Origin: Arthrobacter sp. H-02-3
Lineage (GTDB): Bacteria; Actinomycetota; Actinomycetes; Actinomycetales; Micrococcaceae
Reading direction: 5' to 3'
NCBI RefSeq assembly: GCF_003097355.1
Contig: NZ_PYUI01000024.1
Coordinates: 1 to 64,000 of the forward strand
DNA: 64,000 nucleotides
Below the pieces are notes generated by a model. It was given only the letters and a program-made list of their open reading frames with translations. It did not search any database and was not told the origin of the DNA. Positions 1-7,766 of this stretch are shown piece by piece; the first letter of the stretch is position 1, and each line of letters starts with the position of its first letter. The position numbers were made by a program, and so were the translations under genes.

Positions 1-173
1 CACCAGTCCCGTGGCCAGCGACAGCCGCCACTCCTGGCCCGGGCCGCCGATCAGCGAGGACAGCGTGTTGATCAGATTGGTGGACGCGATAAGCAGGGCA
101 ACCAGGTAGGCGCCGGTCACATAGAGGCCCCACCCGACGGCGGACCGTTCCGCCGGGTCCTCGAGCCGCCGCC
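1..173 (-). repeat. Near-identical partial copy of the DUF5671 gene at the window edge
   Basis: Bases 1-173 match 10665-10837, inside the DUF5671 membrane-protein gene, except for two substitutions: A at 91 against C at 10755, and G at 152 against T at 10816. The match stops exactly where a poly-C run starts. On the minus strand it encodes residues around the RRLEDP segment and the helix after it. There is no start, no stop and no flanking homology. I infer a contig-end or low-quality-read artefact rather than a real gene copy; a true partial duplication cannot be excluded from the window alone. Confidence 0.85.
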
Positions 174-250
174 CGCCCCCCCCCCCACCCCCCCCCCCCG
201 CCCCACCGCGCCGGCCGGGCGCGCCGCCCGCCCCGCGCGCGGCACCGCAC
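171..250. other. Poly-C / GC-only low-complexity junction
   Basis: From 174 to about 213 the plus strand is almost pure C, broken by single A and G bases, and then a GC-only stretch runs to about 250. Both neighbouring minus-strand reading frames are interrupted here. This composition is unlike any other intergenic stretch in the window and resembles an erroneous poly-G read tail seen on the other strand. I see no biological feature in it. Confidence 0.7.
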
Positions 251-733
251 AAGAGTGGTGATCACTCGGGAGGCCACCATCGCCAGGGCCATGATGACGA
301 AGGCCGCGGTCCATGCGGCGCTGCCGGAGATGTGGTTGCTGATGGAGAAGTCCCGGACGCCGGCCGAAGCCCACCCGCCGGCGGATTCGGCAAAGGCGAC
401 CCGGCCGCCGATCACCAGGACCCACAAGACGGCATAGGCGGCGCCGGCCCGGCTTGCCACGGTCCCGTCCGCCTTCCGCTCCACGTCCATGAAGATCCCG
501 GCCAGGATGCCCAGGGAAATCCCGGCGACGGCCCCGATGACGGCGAGCGCCGTGTCATTGCCGCGGGCCGGGGCGTCGGAGAGGAGCAGTACGCCTGCGA
601 GCGCGGCGAGAGCCACGGGCAGGACCAGCCGACGCCCGGTGATCCTCCGCTGTCCGAGGTTGGTGCCCAGGATGAAGATGAGCAGTCCGATGTTGAGCAG
701 CCATTGTTCGATGCTCAAGTGTGTGGTGGTCAC
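251..733 (-). CDS. Multi-pass membrane protein, C-terminus lost at the contig-end junction
   Basis: A GTG start at 733-731 preceded by GGGAGA, 7 bases upstream, opens a frame that begins MTTTHLSIEQWLLNIG. The 161 visible residues contain about four or five hydrophobic segments, near residues 10-24, 36-52, 62-80, 95-110 and 133-150, with a short acidic/basic loop (DVERKADG) between the third and fourth. The frame runs into the poly-C junction and has no genuine stop, so the C-terminus is missing. It lies 167 bp downstream of the response-regulator gene on the same strand and could be co-transcribed with it. I do not recognise the family with certainty; small DUF1453/CcdC-like membrane proteins look similar in layout. 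Function unknown. Confidence 0.6.
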
Positions 734-844
734 GGGATTCTCCCAAGGGTCCGGGGCTGGGGTGTCAGCCTGCGTTGATTGCGTTGGTTTCACGCTACGC
801 AGGCCGCGTCCGCGGCGATTCGGCCCCCGGATGGATCTTGTCAG

Positions 845-876
845 CGCGGTTCTCCACCCGTGGGTGGAGAACCGCG
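845..876. repeat. Perfect inverted repeat, 15-bp arms
   Basis: CGCGGTTCTCCACCC at 845-859 and its exact reverse complement at 862-876 are separated by two bases. It lies between the response-regulator stop at 901 and the membrane-protein start at 733, both on the minus strand. No T-tract follows on either strand. It could be an intercistronic RNA stem, an I-shaped terminator or a dimer-binding operator; the sequence does not decide between these. Confidence 0.8.
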
Positions 877-900
877 TGCACAGGCCGTTGGGGGAAGGGG

Positions 901-1689
901 TCAGCCGGTGGTCAGCCCGTTGCGGAACGCATAAGCCACCAGCTGGGCACGGTCCCGCAGGGACGTCTTGGCCAGCAGGTGGTTGATGTGCGTCTTGACT
1001 GTCGAATCCGAGACAAAGAGCCGCCCGGCGATCTCCGCGTTGGACAGCCCCTCGGCAATCAGCCCCAACACTTCGTGCTCCCGCGGGGTCAGCCCGGCAA
1101 ACGCCGCGTTCGGGGCACCGGCGGGCCTCCCCGCCAGTGCCCCCGCGATCGTGGCGTTCGGGCCGGACGTTCCGTCCGCCGTCGTGCCGGGCGTGCCGGG
1201 CACCGCGTGATCGCCGCGCCGCAAAGCATCGAGGAGGCGCCGCTGCACCGTGGGATCGAGCTGGGCGTCACCGCCGGCGACCGTCAGTACTGCCCGGCGG
1301 ATGTCCTCGGCGTCGGCGTCCTTGGTCAGGAAGCCCTTCGCGCCGGCACGGAGCGCCGAGAACACCCACTCGTCATCGGCGTAGGTGGTGAGCACCACCA
1401 CGCGGCAGGCCGGGGCGTCACGGCTCAGGAGCGTGGTGGCCTCCACGCCGTTCAGGACCGGCATGTGGAGGTCCATCAGGACGACGTCGGGCCGCAGGGC
1501 ACTGACCTGCCGCACCGCGTCCGCACCGTCGACGGCGGTGCCCACCACCGTGATGCCGTCCAGGAATCCCAGGATCATGGCCAGGCCGTCCCGGACCACC
1601 TTCTGGTCATCAACGATCAGCACCTGCACCTGCGTCCCGGCCACCGGCTGTGTCCCTTCATCAGTGATTTTTGAGTCCAAGCTTCTCAT
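901..1689 (-). CDS. NarL/LuxR-family two-component response regulator
   Basis: This 262-residue DNA-binding regulator is activated by phosphorylation. Residues about 21-135 form the receiver domain, with the acidic pair VDD near 27-28, the phospho-acceptor Asp73 in VLMDLHMP and the switch segment VVLTTYAD. A variable Gly/Pro-rich linker of about 45 residues follows. The C-terminal 65 residues are a LuxR-type helix-turn-helix (GLTPREHEVLGLIAEGLSN and VSDSTVKTHINHLL). It is divergent from the histidine kinase gene at 1705, which makes a cognate pair very likely. The start at 1689 lies inside a 23-bp palindrome that supplies AGGA 8 bases upstream of the ATG. Target genes are unknown; the truncated membrane gene downstream is one candidate. 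Confidence 0.93.
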   Translation of the reverse strand: MRSLDSKITDEGTQPVAGTQVQVLIVDDQKVVRDGLAMILGFLDGITVVGTAVDGADAVRQVSALRPDVVLMDLHMPVLNGVEATTLLSRDAPACRVVVLTTYADDEWVFSALRAGAKGFLTKDADAEDIRRAVLTVAGGDAQLDPTVQRRLLDALRRGDHAVPGTPGTTADGTSGPNATIAGALAGRPAGAPNAAFAGLTPREHEVLGLIAEGLSNAEIAGRLFVSDSTVKTHINHLLAKTSLRDRAQLVAYAFRNGLTTG

Positions 1690-1708
1690 GGCAGGATTCC
1701 TGCCATGA
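1686..1708. promoter_or_regulatory. 23-bp perfect palindrome carrying both divergent start codons and ribosome-binding sites
   Basis: The arms TCATGGCAGGA (1686-1696) and TCCTGCCATGA (1698-1708) are exact reverse complements around one central T. The left end contains the start codon of the response regulator (minus strand) and the right end that of the kinase (plus strand). Each strand reads AGGA-TTCCTGCC-ATG, so one symmetrical element gives both genes the same Shine-Dalgarno sequence and spacing. The promoters must lie within the opposite coding regions, so the two transcripts should overlap. The core resembles the GGCAnGATnCTGCC palindromes beside hipB at 24.1-24.3 kb. Confidence 0.85.
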
Positions 1709-2940
1709 CTGCTGCCACTGCTCCTCCCGCGTCCCCCGCACGGGCGTCCGCCCGGCAGTGGCTGATCCTCCTGGGGCTGGCGATGGCGGGTCTCGTGGTG
1801 GCGGGCGCGGCGCTGGGCGCGGTGGGGTTCGCGGCGGCCGGTCCCGGGCTGCTGAACGCCGCGTCCGCGGCCCTGTTCGCGGTGGCCGCAGTCCCCTATC
1901 TGCTCAAGGACCGGCTGGCACCCGCTGTCAACGTGGCCCTGATGGCTGCCATGGCACTAGGTGTGGCGGGCCTGAGAGCGGCCAATCCGCAGGCTGATGT
2001 CACGGCACTCTTCCTCATCGCCGCGTTCGCGCCGCTGCGCCCGCCCCGGCTGGCACTGCCCGCCGTCGCCCTCCTGGCTGTCTGCACCGTCAACGTCCTC
2101 CAGTTGGGCTCCGGCCAGACTGCGATCTCGCTCATCCTTGCCACGGACGCCGGTGCCGCCTTCTTCTTCCTGGTGGGAGTCTTGCTCCGCACAGAGCGGG
2201 AGCAGCGCGAGCGCATCACGGGGCTGCTGCGGGAGGTGGAAGCAGGACGCGACGCCGAGCGGGCCGCTGCCGCTGCCGCCGAGCGGGGCCGGATGGCGCG
2301 CGAGATGCACGACGTCCTGGCCCATACCCTCTCCGGGTTGTCCCTGCATCTGGAAGGGTCACGGCTCCTGGCGCGGAACACCGGGGCGGACCCGCGGGTC
2401 GGCGAGACGCTCGAACAGGCCAGCGCGCTGGCCCGGGCCGGACTGTCCGAGGCCAGGCGGGCGGTGCGGGCCCTGCGGGAGGACCAGGTGCCCGGTCCCG
2501 AGCTCCTCGACTCGCTGGTCGAACAGCACCGGCTGGCGTCGACGGGGCGGATATCCTTCACCACGTTGGGCGTCCCGGCGGCCTTGCCGGCGGATGCCGC
2601 CCTCGCCGTCTACCGGACAGCGCAGGAAGCACTGTCCAATGTGCGCAAGCATGCCCCGGGAGCCGGCGTCGACGTCCAGCTGGAGTGGCAGCCGGCCGGT
2701 GTGCGGCTGACGATCAGTAACACGGGGTCAGCACAGGCTCCCCACGCCGGGACGCCCAACCGTGGGACGGCACAGGCTCCCGACGGCGGCTTCGGCCTCA
2801 CCGGAATGGCCGAACGCGCACGGCTGGCGGGCGGAGAGGTCCAAGCGGACCCGCAGGGTGCCGGCTTCCGTGTCCGCCTCGTCCTTCCCCTGCCCGTCCC
2901 GCAGGGGGCGGATGCCCCGCCGGCCGGGCAGGAAGACTGA
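1705..2940 (+). CDS. Sensor histidine kinase, HisKA_3 (NarX/DesK) type
   Basis: This 411-residue membrane kinase has five or six hydrophobic segments within residues 17-163, then a coiled-coil (TEREQRERITGLLREVEAGR) and an HisKA_3 dimerisation domain. The phospho-acceptor is His202 in MAREMHDVLAHTLSGL. The C-terminal HATPase domain shows the N-box (AVYRTAQEALSNVRKHA) and a G-box (GGFGLTGMAERARLAGG). Between them an insertion repeats APHAGTPNRGTAQAPDGG-like sequence. No extracytoplasmic sensor domain is visible, so the stimulus is probably membrane-borne. The ATG at 1705 lies 15 bp from the divergent regulator start and uses the AGGA in the shared palindrome. Phosphorylation of the adjacent NarL-type regulator is inferred from position and family. 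Confidence 0.92.
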   Translation: MTAATAPPASPARASARQWLILLGLAMAGLVVAGAALGAVGFAAAGPGLLNAASAALFAVAAVPYLLKDRLAPAVNVALMAAMALGVAGLRAANPQADVTALFLIAAFAPLRPPRLALPAVALLAVCTVNVLQLGSGQTAISLILATDAGAAFFFLVGVLLRTEREQRERITGLLREVEAGRDAERAAAAAAERGRMAREMHDVLAHTLSGLSLHLEGSRLLARNTGADPRVGETLEQASALARAGLSEARRAVRALREDQVPGPELLDSLVEQHRLASTGRISFTTLGVPAALPADAALAVYRTAQEALSNVRKHAPGAGVDVQLEWQPAGVRLTISNTGSAQAPHAGTPNRGTAQAPDGGFGLTGMAERARLAGGEVQADPQGAGFRVRLVLPLPVPQGADAPPAGQED

Positions 2941-3074
2941 CGGCCGGAAGCAGACTGATAGCCGGGCGGCCGCCCCGAAGGGCCGGACGCCATGCTCAAT
3001 ATTCAGCGTTCGGCCAGCCGGACTGGGTAGACTCGATCACAGCGTTCGCAACTATCATCCGAAGGGGTGCTCTC

Positions 3075-3785
3075 CTGATCCGAGTCATTAGCTACAACCT
3101 CCGCAAGCACAAGGCCAGTGGCGAGCTGGTCGATCTGGCCCGCGATTTCGAGATTGACGCTTTGTGCCTCCAGGAGTGCGATACCGAGGACCTGCCGGCC
3201 ACCATCGGCAACCTCCACCTGGCCGACGCCACCCGGGGGAACCGGCTGGGCCTGGCGATTTACTACCGCAAGGACCGCTTCACCGCTTACGACACCAAGA
3301 CCTTCGCTTTGAAGAAGTCCCTCCACGACCGCGTCTTGGCACCCGCGCATGAGCGGCTCATCGGAACGCGTGTCACGGACAACGAGACCGACCACGAGCT
3401 CGTCATCGCCTCCTTCCACGCCGCACCGCTGACGGCGTCGAACTCGTTGCGGCGGAACCAGATTCATGCCGCCCACGCCGAGCTGCTCAGCATGGGCGGC
3501 GGGCTGATGTCACTGATGGTGGGTGACTTCAACTATCCGTTCTTCACCAAATCCCTCACAGCGCAGATGAAGGACGCCGGCTACGACCTCACCATGAGCG
3601 ACCGCCGGACGTACACCCGCTACAAGGTCTTCAAGGGCCACTTCGACTTCGCCACCTCCCAGGGGCTGGAGATCGAAAGCGTGGAGACACTGCCCCGCGG
3701 CGCCTCGGACCACCTTCCCATCCTGATCACGGCCGAATACGGCCAGGAGGCGTCCGGAAACGGTTCGGGACCCGCCGCTCCGTAG
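3075..3785 (+). CDS. Endonuclease/exonuclease/phosphatase-fold metal enzyme with probable CTG start
   Basis: The protein (about 236 residues) carries the signature residues of the metal-dependent EEP superfamily: Asn in SYNLRKH near the N-terminus, Glu in CLQECD, Asp/Asn in GDFNYPF, and Asp-His in SDHLPIL near the C-terminus. No signal peptide is visible, so it should be cytoplasmic; DNA, RNA or another phosphodiester could be the substrate. The first ATG/GTG/TTG in frame (TTG at 3162) would remove the SYN motif. CTG at 3075, with AAGGGG ending 7 bases upstream, restores the family N-terminus (IRVISYNLRKH), so I take CTG as the initiator. A GTG at 3068 is in another frame. A TAGACT -10-like hexamer lies at 3028-3033. 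It stands alone before the exported phosphoesterase genes. Confidence 0.82.
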   Translation: MIRVISYNLRKHKASGELVDLARDFEIDALCLQECDTEDLPATIGNLHLADATRGNRLGLAIYYRKDRFTAYDTKTFALKKSLHDRVLAPAHERLIGTRVTDNETDHELVIASFHAAPLTASNSLRRNQIHAAHAELLSMGGGLMSLMVGDFNYPFFTKSLTAQMKDAGYDLTMSDRRTYTRYKVFKGHFDFATSQGLEIESVETLPRGASDHLPILITAEYGQEASGNGSGPAAP

Positions 3786-3881
3786 CGGGCCATCCCGCGG
3801 TCAAGAACACCGGGTGAACAAACGGTGAACCGGGTATCGAAAGCAGGCTTATCGTAATCTTGCCGTGATCTACTGCTGGGC

Positions 3882-5150
3882 GTGAACTTCTCCAGACGCA
3901 CGTTCCTGACCACTGCCGGAACGGCCATGGCTACCGCGCTAGCTGCCGGCACCAGCTGGCGCGCGGCGGAGGCCGCCACGGCCGTCCTGCCCCCGGCCGC
4001 CGCATCGGGCATCGACCACATCATCGTCGTGATGATGGAAAACCGTTCCTTTGACCACTTCCTGGGCTGGCTCCCCGGAGCTGACGGCGCCCAGGCCGGC
4101 CTGACCTTCACGGACCGCTACGGTATTCCGCACACCACGCACCACCTGGCAGACTTCCAAGGCTGTGGCCACCCGGATCCGGACCACTCCTACGAAGGCG
4201 GCCGGATCCAGTACAACAACGGCAAGAACAACGGCTGGCTGCGGGCCGGCGAAAACGACGAATTCGCCGTCGGGTACTACAACGCCGCCGACCTCGACTT
4301 CTGGCGGCAGGCCGGCCCGGACTGGACGGTCTGCGACCAGTATTTCGCGGCGACCATGGCTGAAACCTACCCCAACCGGTTCTACCAGCACGCCGCGGCC
4401 ACCGACCGGATCCATAACTCCACGGCCACCTGCACGCTGCCCACCATCTGGGACCGGCTGGCTGCCGCCGGCGTTTCCGGCAAGTACTACTACGGCGACA
4501 TCCCCTTCACCGCGCTCTGGGGCGCCAAGTATCAGGGCATTTCGCACCACTACTCCGAATTCCTCACCGACTGCTCCGCAGGGACCCTGCCCGCGGTGTC
4601 CTTTGTGGACCCGCGGTTCACCGACGAAGGCTCCGGGACCTCCGGCGACGACCACCCGCACGCCGATATCCGCTCCGGCGAGCTCTTCCTCGCAGAGGTG
4701 TACAACGCCGTCACCACCGGGCCGGCCTGGGCGAACACCCTGCTGGTCATCAACTACGACGAGTGGGGCGGCTTCTACGACCACGTCGTGCCAGCCACCG
4801 CACCGGACACCAACCCGGAAACCGCCCTGCGCGGTTTCCGGGTTCCCTCCGTGGTGGTCTCACCCCGCGCACGACGCCGGTACGTTGCCCACGACGTCTA
4901 CGACCACACCTCGGTCCTCAAGGCCATCGAATGGCGCTGGAACCTGCAGCCCTTGACCCCGCGCGACCGGGCGGCCCGCAACATCGCCGAAGTCCTGGAC
5001 TTCAGCAGGCCGGCAAACCTGGCCGCTCCCAAATACTTTGTCCCGCCGTTCGTGGCCGGCCCCGCCTGCACTCCCGTCGGACCACCGCCGGCCGAGGAAT
5101 GGTCTGGACTCAAAGAAAAAGCACTCGCCGACGGATGGAAACTCCCGTGA
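3882..5150 (+). CDS. Tat-exported phosphoesterase (phospholipase C / acid phosphatase family)
   Basis: This 422-residue protein belongs to the PF04185 phosphoesterase family. The N-terminus has a twin-arginine motif (SRRTFL) followed by a hydrophobic Ala-rich segment and a likely cleavage after AAEA near residue 31. The catalytic opening is typical: IDHIIVVMMENRSFDHFLGW, whose Glu/Asn coordinate the metal and whose Ser or Thr region is the nucleophile in the family. Further signature segments are VCDQYFAATMAETYPNR, NYDEWGGFYDHV and a C-terminal YDHTSVLKAIE. It should hydrolyse phospholipids or other phosphoesters outside the membrane. The start is GTG at 3882, where the Tat motif begins almost at once. 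Its stop overlaps the GTG start of the next gene (GTGA), indicating translational coupling with a second phosphoesterase. Confidence 0.9.
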   Translation: MNFSRRTFLTTAGTAMATALAAGTSWRAAEAATAVLPPAAASGIDHIIVVMMENRSFDHFLGWLPGADGAQAGLTFTDRYGIPHTTHHLADFQGCGHPDPDHSYEGGRIQYNNGKNNGWLRAGENDEFAVGYYNAADLDFWRQAGPDWTVCDQYFAATMAETYPNRFYQHAAATDRIHNSTATCTLPTIWDRLAAAGVSGKYYYGDIPFTALWGAKYQGISHHYSEFLTDCSAGTLPAVSFVDPRFTDEGSGTSGDDHPHADIRSGELFLAEVYNAVTTGPAWANTLLVINYDEWGGFYDHVVPATAPDTNPETALRGFRVPSVVVSPRARRRYVAHDVYDHTSVLKAIEWRWNLQPLTPRDRAARNIAEVLDFSRPANLAAPKYFVPPFVAGPACTPVGPPPAEEWSGLKEKALADGWKLP

Positions 5151-6349
5151 ACCCCACTACCCAAACAGCCCCCGCCGCACGCGCCGCACGGCAACGGCGC
5201 GCGAGCCGCCGCACCCTGAAGCGCTTCGCCTCCGCCGCGCTGCTCGTGCTGGCCGCCGCGGCGCTCAGCTACGGCCCGTCGGCCGTCACGGCGGCCACGC
5301 CAGCCAATGCGGCCGCGCCGGCCGCAACCACCGCGGGCCAGGGCTACCTGCCCGGTGCAAAGCACATCTTCGTGATCAACCTCGAAAACAAGGGCTACGA
5401 CGAGACTTGGGGCCCGGCGTCGGCCGCACCGTATCTCTCGCAGACGCTGCGCAGCCAGGGCGTGCTGCTCAATCAGTTCTACGGCACGGCTCACAACTCA
5501 CAGCCGAACTACGTCGCCCAGATTTCCGGTCAGGGCCCCAACCCCCAGATGCAGGCCGATTGCCAGACCTACTCTCCCTTCGCGGGAGCAGGAACGGCCA
5601 GCCAAGGCCAGGCCGTCGGGGACGGCTGCGTCTTCCCAGACACGGTGCCCACCGTCGCCGGGCAGCTCACCGCCGCCGGCAAGGCGTGGAAGGGCTACAT
5701 GGAAGACATGGGAACGCCGTGCCGCCACCCGGCCCTCGGCGCGGTGGATGACACGCAGAAGGCCAGGGTCGGCGACCAGTACGCGGCCCGCCACAACCCC
5801 TTTGTCTACTTCGCAGGGATCACTGGCTCCCCGGACTGCGCCAAGAACGACGTCGACCTCACCGCCCTGACGAAGGACCTCACCTCGGCAGCCACCACCG
5901 CGAACCTGTCGATGATCACCCCAAACCTCTGTCATGACGGCCACGACACCCCCTGCGTCGACGGACAACCCGGCGGCCTGGCAAGCGCGGACGCATGGCT
6001 GAAGCAGTGGGTACCTGTCATTACGTCGTCCCCGGCCTTCCAGGAGGACGGCGTCCTGGTGATCACGTTTGACGAATCCGACGGGCCGCAGTCCGACGCC
6101 ACTGCCTGCTGCGCCGAAACCGCCGGGCCCAACACCCCCGAGCCTGGCATCACCGGCCCGGGCGGCGGCCGCGTCGGCTCCCTCGTGATCTCACCCTTCA
6201 CGAAGGGTGGAACGTGGTCCACCACCCCCTACAACCACTACAGCCTGCTGGCCAGTATCGAAGACAGCTTTGGCCTGCCGTACCTGGGCTATGCGGGAAC
6301 CCCGGGACTGAACCGTTTCGGGCTCGACGTCTACAACGCGGGGGTCTAA
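5147..6349 (+). CDS. Exported phosphoesterase family protein (first of two paralogues)
   Basis: About 400 residues in the same PF04185 family as the upstream gene but from a different subgroup. The N-terminus reads SRRTLKRFASAALLVLAAA, a Tat-like or Sec signal, with cleavage likely after an Ala-rich stretch near residue 55. The mature protein opens with KHIFVINLENKGYDETWG and has GQLTAAGKAWKGYMEDMG, LVITFDESDG and VISPFTKGG. The GTG at 5147 overlaps the previous stop; an in-frame ATG at 5135 is an alternative start without a ribosome-binding site. It converges on a paralogue at 6387-7568. The close match (LSQTLRSQGVLL shared) suggests duplication followed by inversion. Activity on phospholipid or phosphate esters is inferred from the family. 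Confidence 0.87.
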   Translation: MNPTTQTAPAARAARQRRASRRTLKRFASAALLVLAAAALSYGPSAVTAATPANAAAPAATTAGQGYLPGAKHIFVINLENKGYDETWGPASAAPYLSQTLRSQGVLLNQFYGTAHNSQPNYVAQISGQGPNPQMQADCQTYSPFAGAGTASQGQAVGDGCVFPDTVPTVAGQLTAAGKAWKGYMEDMGTPCRHPALGAVDDTQKARVGDQYAARHNPFVYFAGITGSPDCAKNDVDLTALTKDLTSAATTANLSMITPNLCHDGHDTPCVDGQPGGLASADAWLKQWVPVITSSPAFQEDGVLVITFDESDGPQSDATACCAETAGPNTPEPGITGPGGGRVGSLVISPFTKGGTWSTTPYNHYSLLASIEDSFGLPYLGYAGTPGLNRFGLDVYNAGV

Positions 6350-6386
6350 ACGGCGCCGTGGCAGCGACGAGGGCGGGGCGCCGCCG

Positions 6387-7568
6387 CTAGGAGCCGGCGT
6401 TGAAGACGTCCGCGCCAAAGCTGTTCAGGCCCGGCGCCCCGGCATACCCGAGCCGCGGCAGCGAGAAGGCGTCTTCGATGCTGGCCAGAAGGCTGAAGTG
6501 GTTGTACGCCTGGTCCGACGTCGTGCCGCCCTTGGTGAACGGCGAGATGACCAGCGCACCGATCTTGCCGCCGGCCGTCCCGCCCGGCAGCAGGGCTGAT
6601 GGTCCTACCGTCTTTCCCTCGGTTTCATCGAAGGTGATGACCAGCATCCCGTCCTGTTTGAACGCCGGGGAGTCCAGGATCGCCGGGACCTGCTGGCTCA
6701 GCCAGCTGTCAGCGGCCGCCAGCCCGCCGGCGCTGCCATCGACGCAGGGGCTATCGTGGCCGTCGTTGCACAGATTCGGCGAGATGTAGGCCAAATTCGG
6801 TGTGGTGTCGACGGACTGGAGGTCACCGGCAAGCTGGCTGAAGTCCACCACGTTGCTCTGGCAGTCCGGGGTCGAGGTGATGGACTCGAAATACACGAAC
6901 GGATTATGCCGGGTCGCGTACTGGTCGCCCACCTTGGCACCCTGGCTGGTGTCCTTCGCGCCGAGCTTGGGATGCCGGCACGGCGTTCCCATGTCCTCCA
7001 TGTAGCCCTTCCACGTCTTGCCGGCGGCGCTGAGCTGTCCGGCGACCGTGGGGACCGATGCCGGATACACGCAGCCGGTTCCCTCCACCTGCCCCAGCGC
7101 GGCCGTCCCCGTTTGCTTGAAAGCGACGTACGTGGGGCAGTCGTCGCGGGTCATGGCGTTGGATGCCTGGCCGGAGATCTGGGCCAGGTAGTTCGGGTTC
7201 GAGTTGTGGGCGATTCCGTAGTACTCGGACAGCAGGACGCCCTGACTGCGGAGCGTCTGGGAGAGATAGGTGGCCTCAGAACCGGCACCCCACACCTTGT
7301 TGTAGCCCTTGTTCTCGAGGTTGATCACGAACACATGCCCCGGTTTTGAGCCCGCCTGCGCCGAGGCAGAGCCCCCGGACGTGGTGCCGGGGCTGCTGGT
7401 GCCCGCTGACGCGCCGGTACTCGGCGTGGCACTAGGCGTGCCGGATCCCGTTCCCGGGCTGCCACCGGGCGGCGAGGGCTGACACGCTGCTGCTGACAGC
7501 ACCAGGACTGCTGCAACAAGCAGCCGCGCGGCGATTCGACGTTGAGCTTTCGTGGCGTTCCGGCGCAT
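6387..7568 (-). CDS. Secreted/lipoprotein phosphoesterase family protein (second paralogue)
   Basis: A 393-residue paralogue of the protein at 5147-6349, sharing HVFVINLENKGY, YLSQTLRSQGVLL, GYMEDMGTPCRHP and VISPFTKGGT. The N-terminus (MRRNATKAQRRIAARLL, a hydrophobic stretch, then LSAAACQPSPP) resembles a lipoprotein signal, although Ala rather than Leu/Val sits at -3. About 45 residues of Ser/Thr/Gly-rich linker follow before the catalytic domain, as expected for a tethered extracellular enzyme. I start it at ATG 7568; longer in-frame starts add a basic tail that would spoil the signal. It converges on its paralogue with 37 bp between the stops, containing a weak CGGCGCC/GGCGCCG stem. Confidence 0.87.
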   Translation of the reverse strand: MRRNATKAQRRIAARLLVAAVLVLSAAACQPSPPGGSPGTGSGTPSATPSTGASAGTSSPGTTSGGSASAQAGSKPGHVFVINLENKGYNKVWGAGSEATYLSQTLRSQGVLLSEYYGIAHNSNPNYLAQISGQASNAMTRDDCPTYVAFKQTGTAALGQVEGTGCVYPASVPTVAGQLSAAGKTWKGYMEDMGTPCRHPKLGAKDTSQGAKVGDQYATRHNPFVYFESITSTPDCQSNVVDFSQLAGDLQSVDTTPNLAYISPNLCNDGHDSPCVDGSAGGLAAADSWLSQQVPAILDSPAFKQDGMLVITFDETEGKTVGPSALLPGGTAGGKIGALVISPFTKGGTTSDQAYNHFSLLASIEDAFSLPRLGYAGAPGLNSFGADVFNAGS

Positions 7569-7731
7569 GGATTCCGGCTTTCTCGCTAACCCGATCAGCG
7601 TGGCATTGACAACCCTCGTTGTTGAACTCTTACACACCGCGATCAAGAAAGCCCGCGAGGAGCCTAGGCAATAGCTGGGAACCGGCACCGCCAATTCGGC
7701 TGGCGTCCGGACAACCGGAACCGGCCTACCG

Positions 7732-7766
7732 TTCAGTAGGGGAAGACGTGGTGGTAGTTTGCAAGC
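7732..7766 (+). promoter_or_regulatory. Promoter of a leaderless oxygenase gene
   Basis: TTCAGT (7732-7737) and TAGTTT (7755-7760) are separated by 17 bp, and TAGTTT ends exactly 6 bases before the ATG at 7767. That geometry places the transcript start at or next to the start codon. No Shine-Dalgarno sequence is present. Confidence 0.5.

Noticed and set aside
4763..5146. Upstream in-frame extension of the second phosphoesterase
   Set aside because: It overlaps the first phosphoesterase gene in another frame and would bury the export signal in the middle of the protein.
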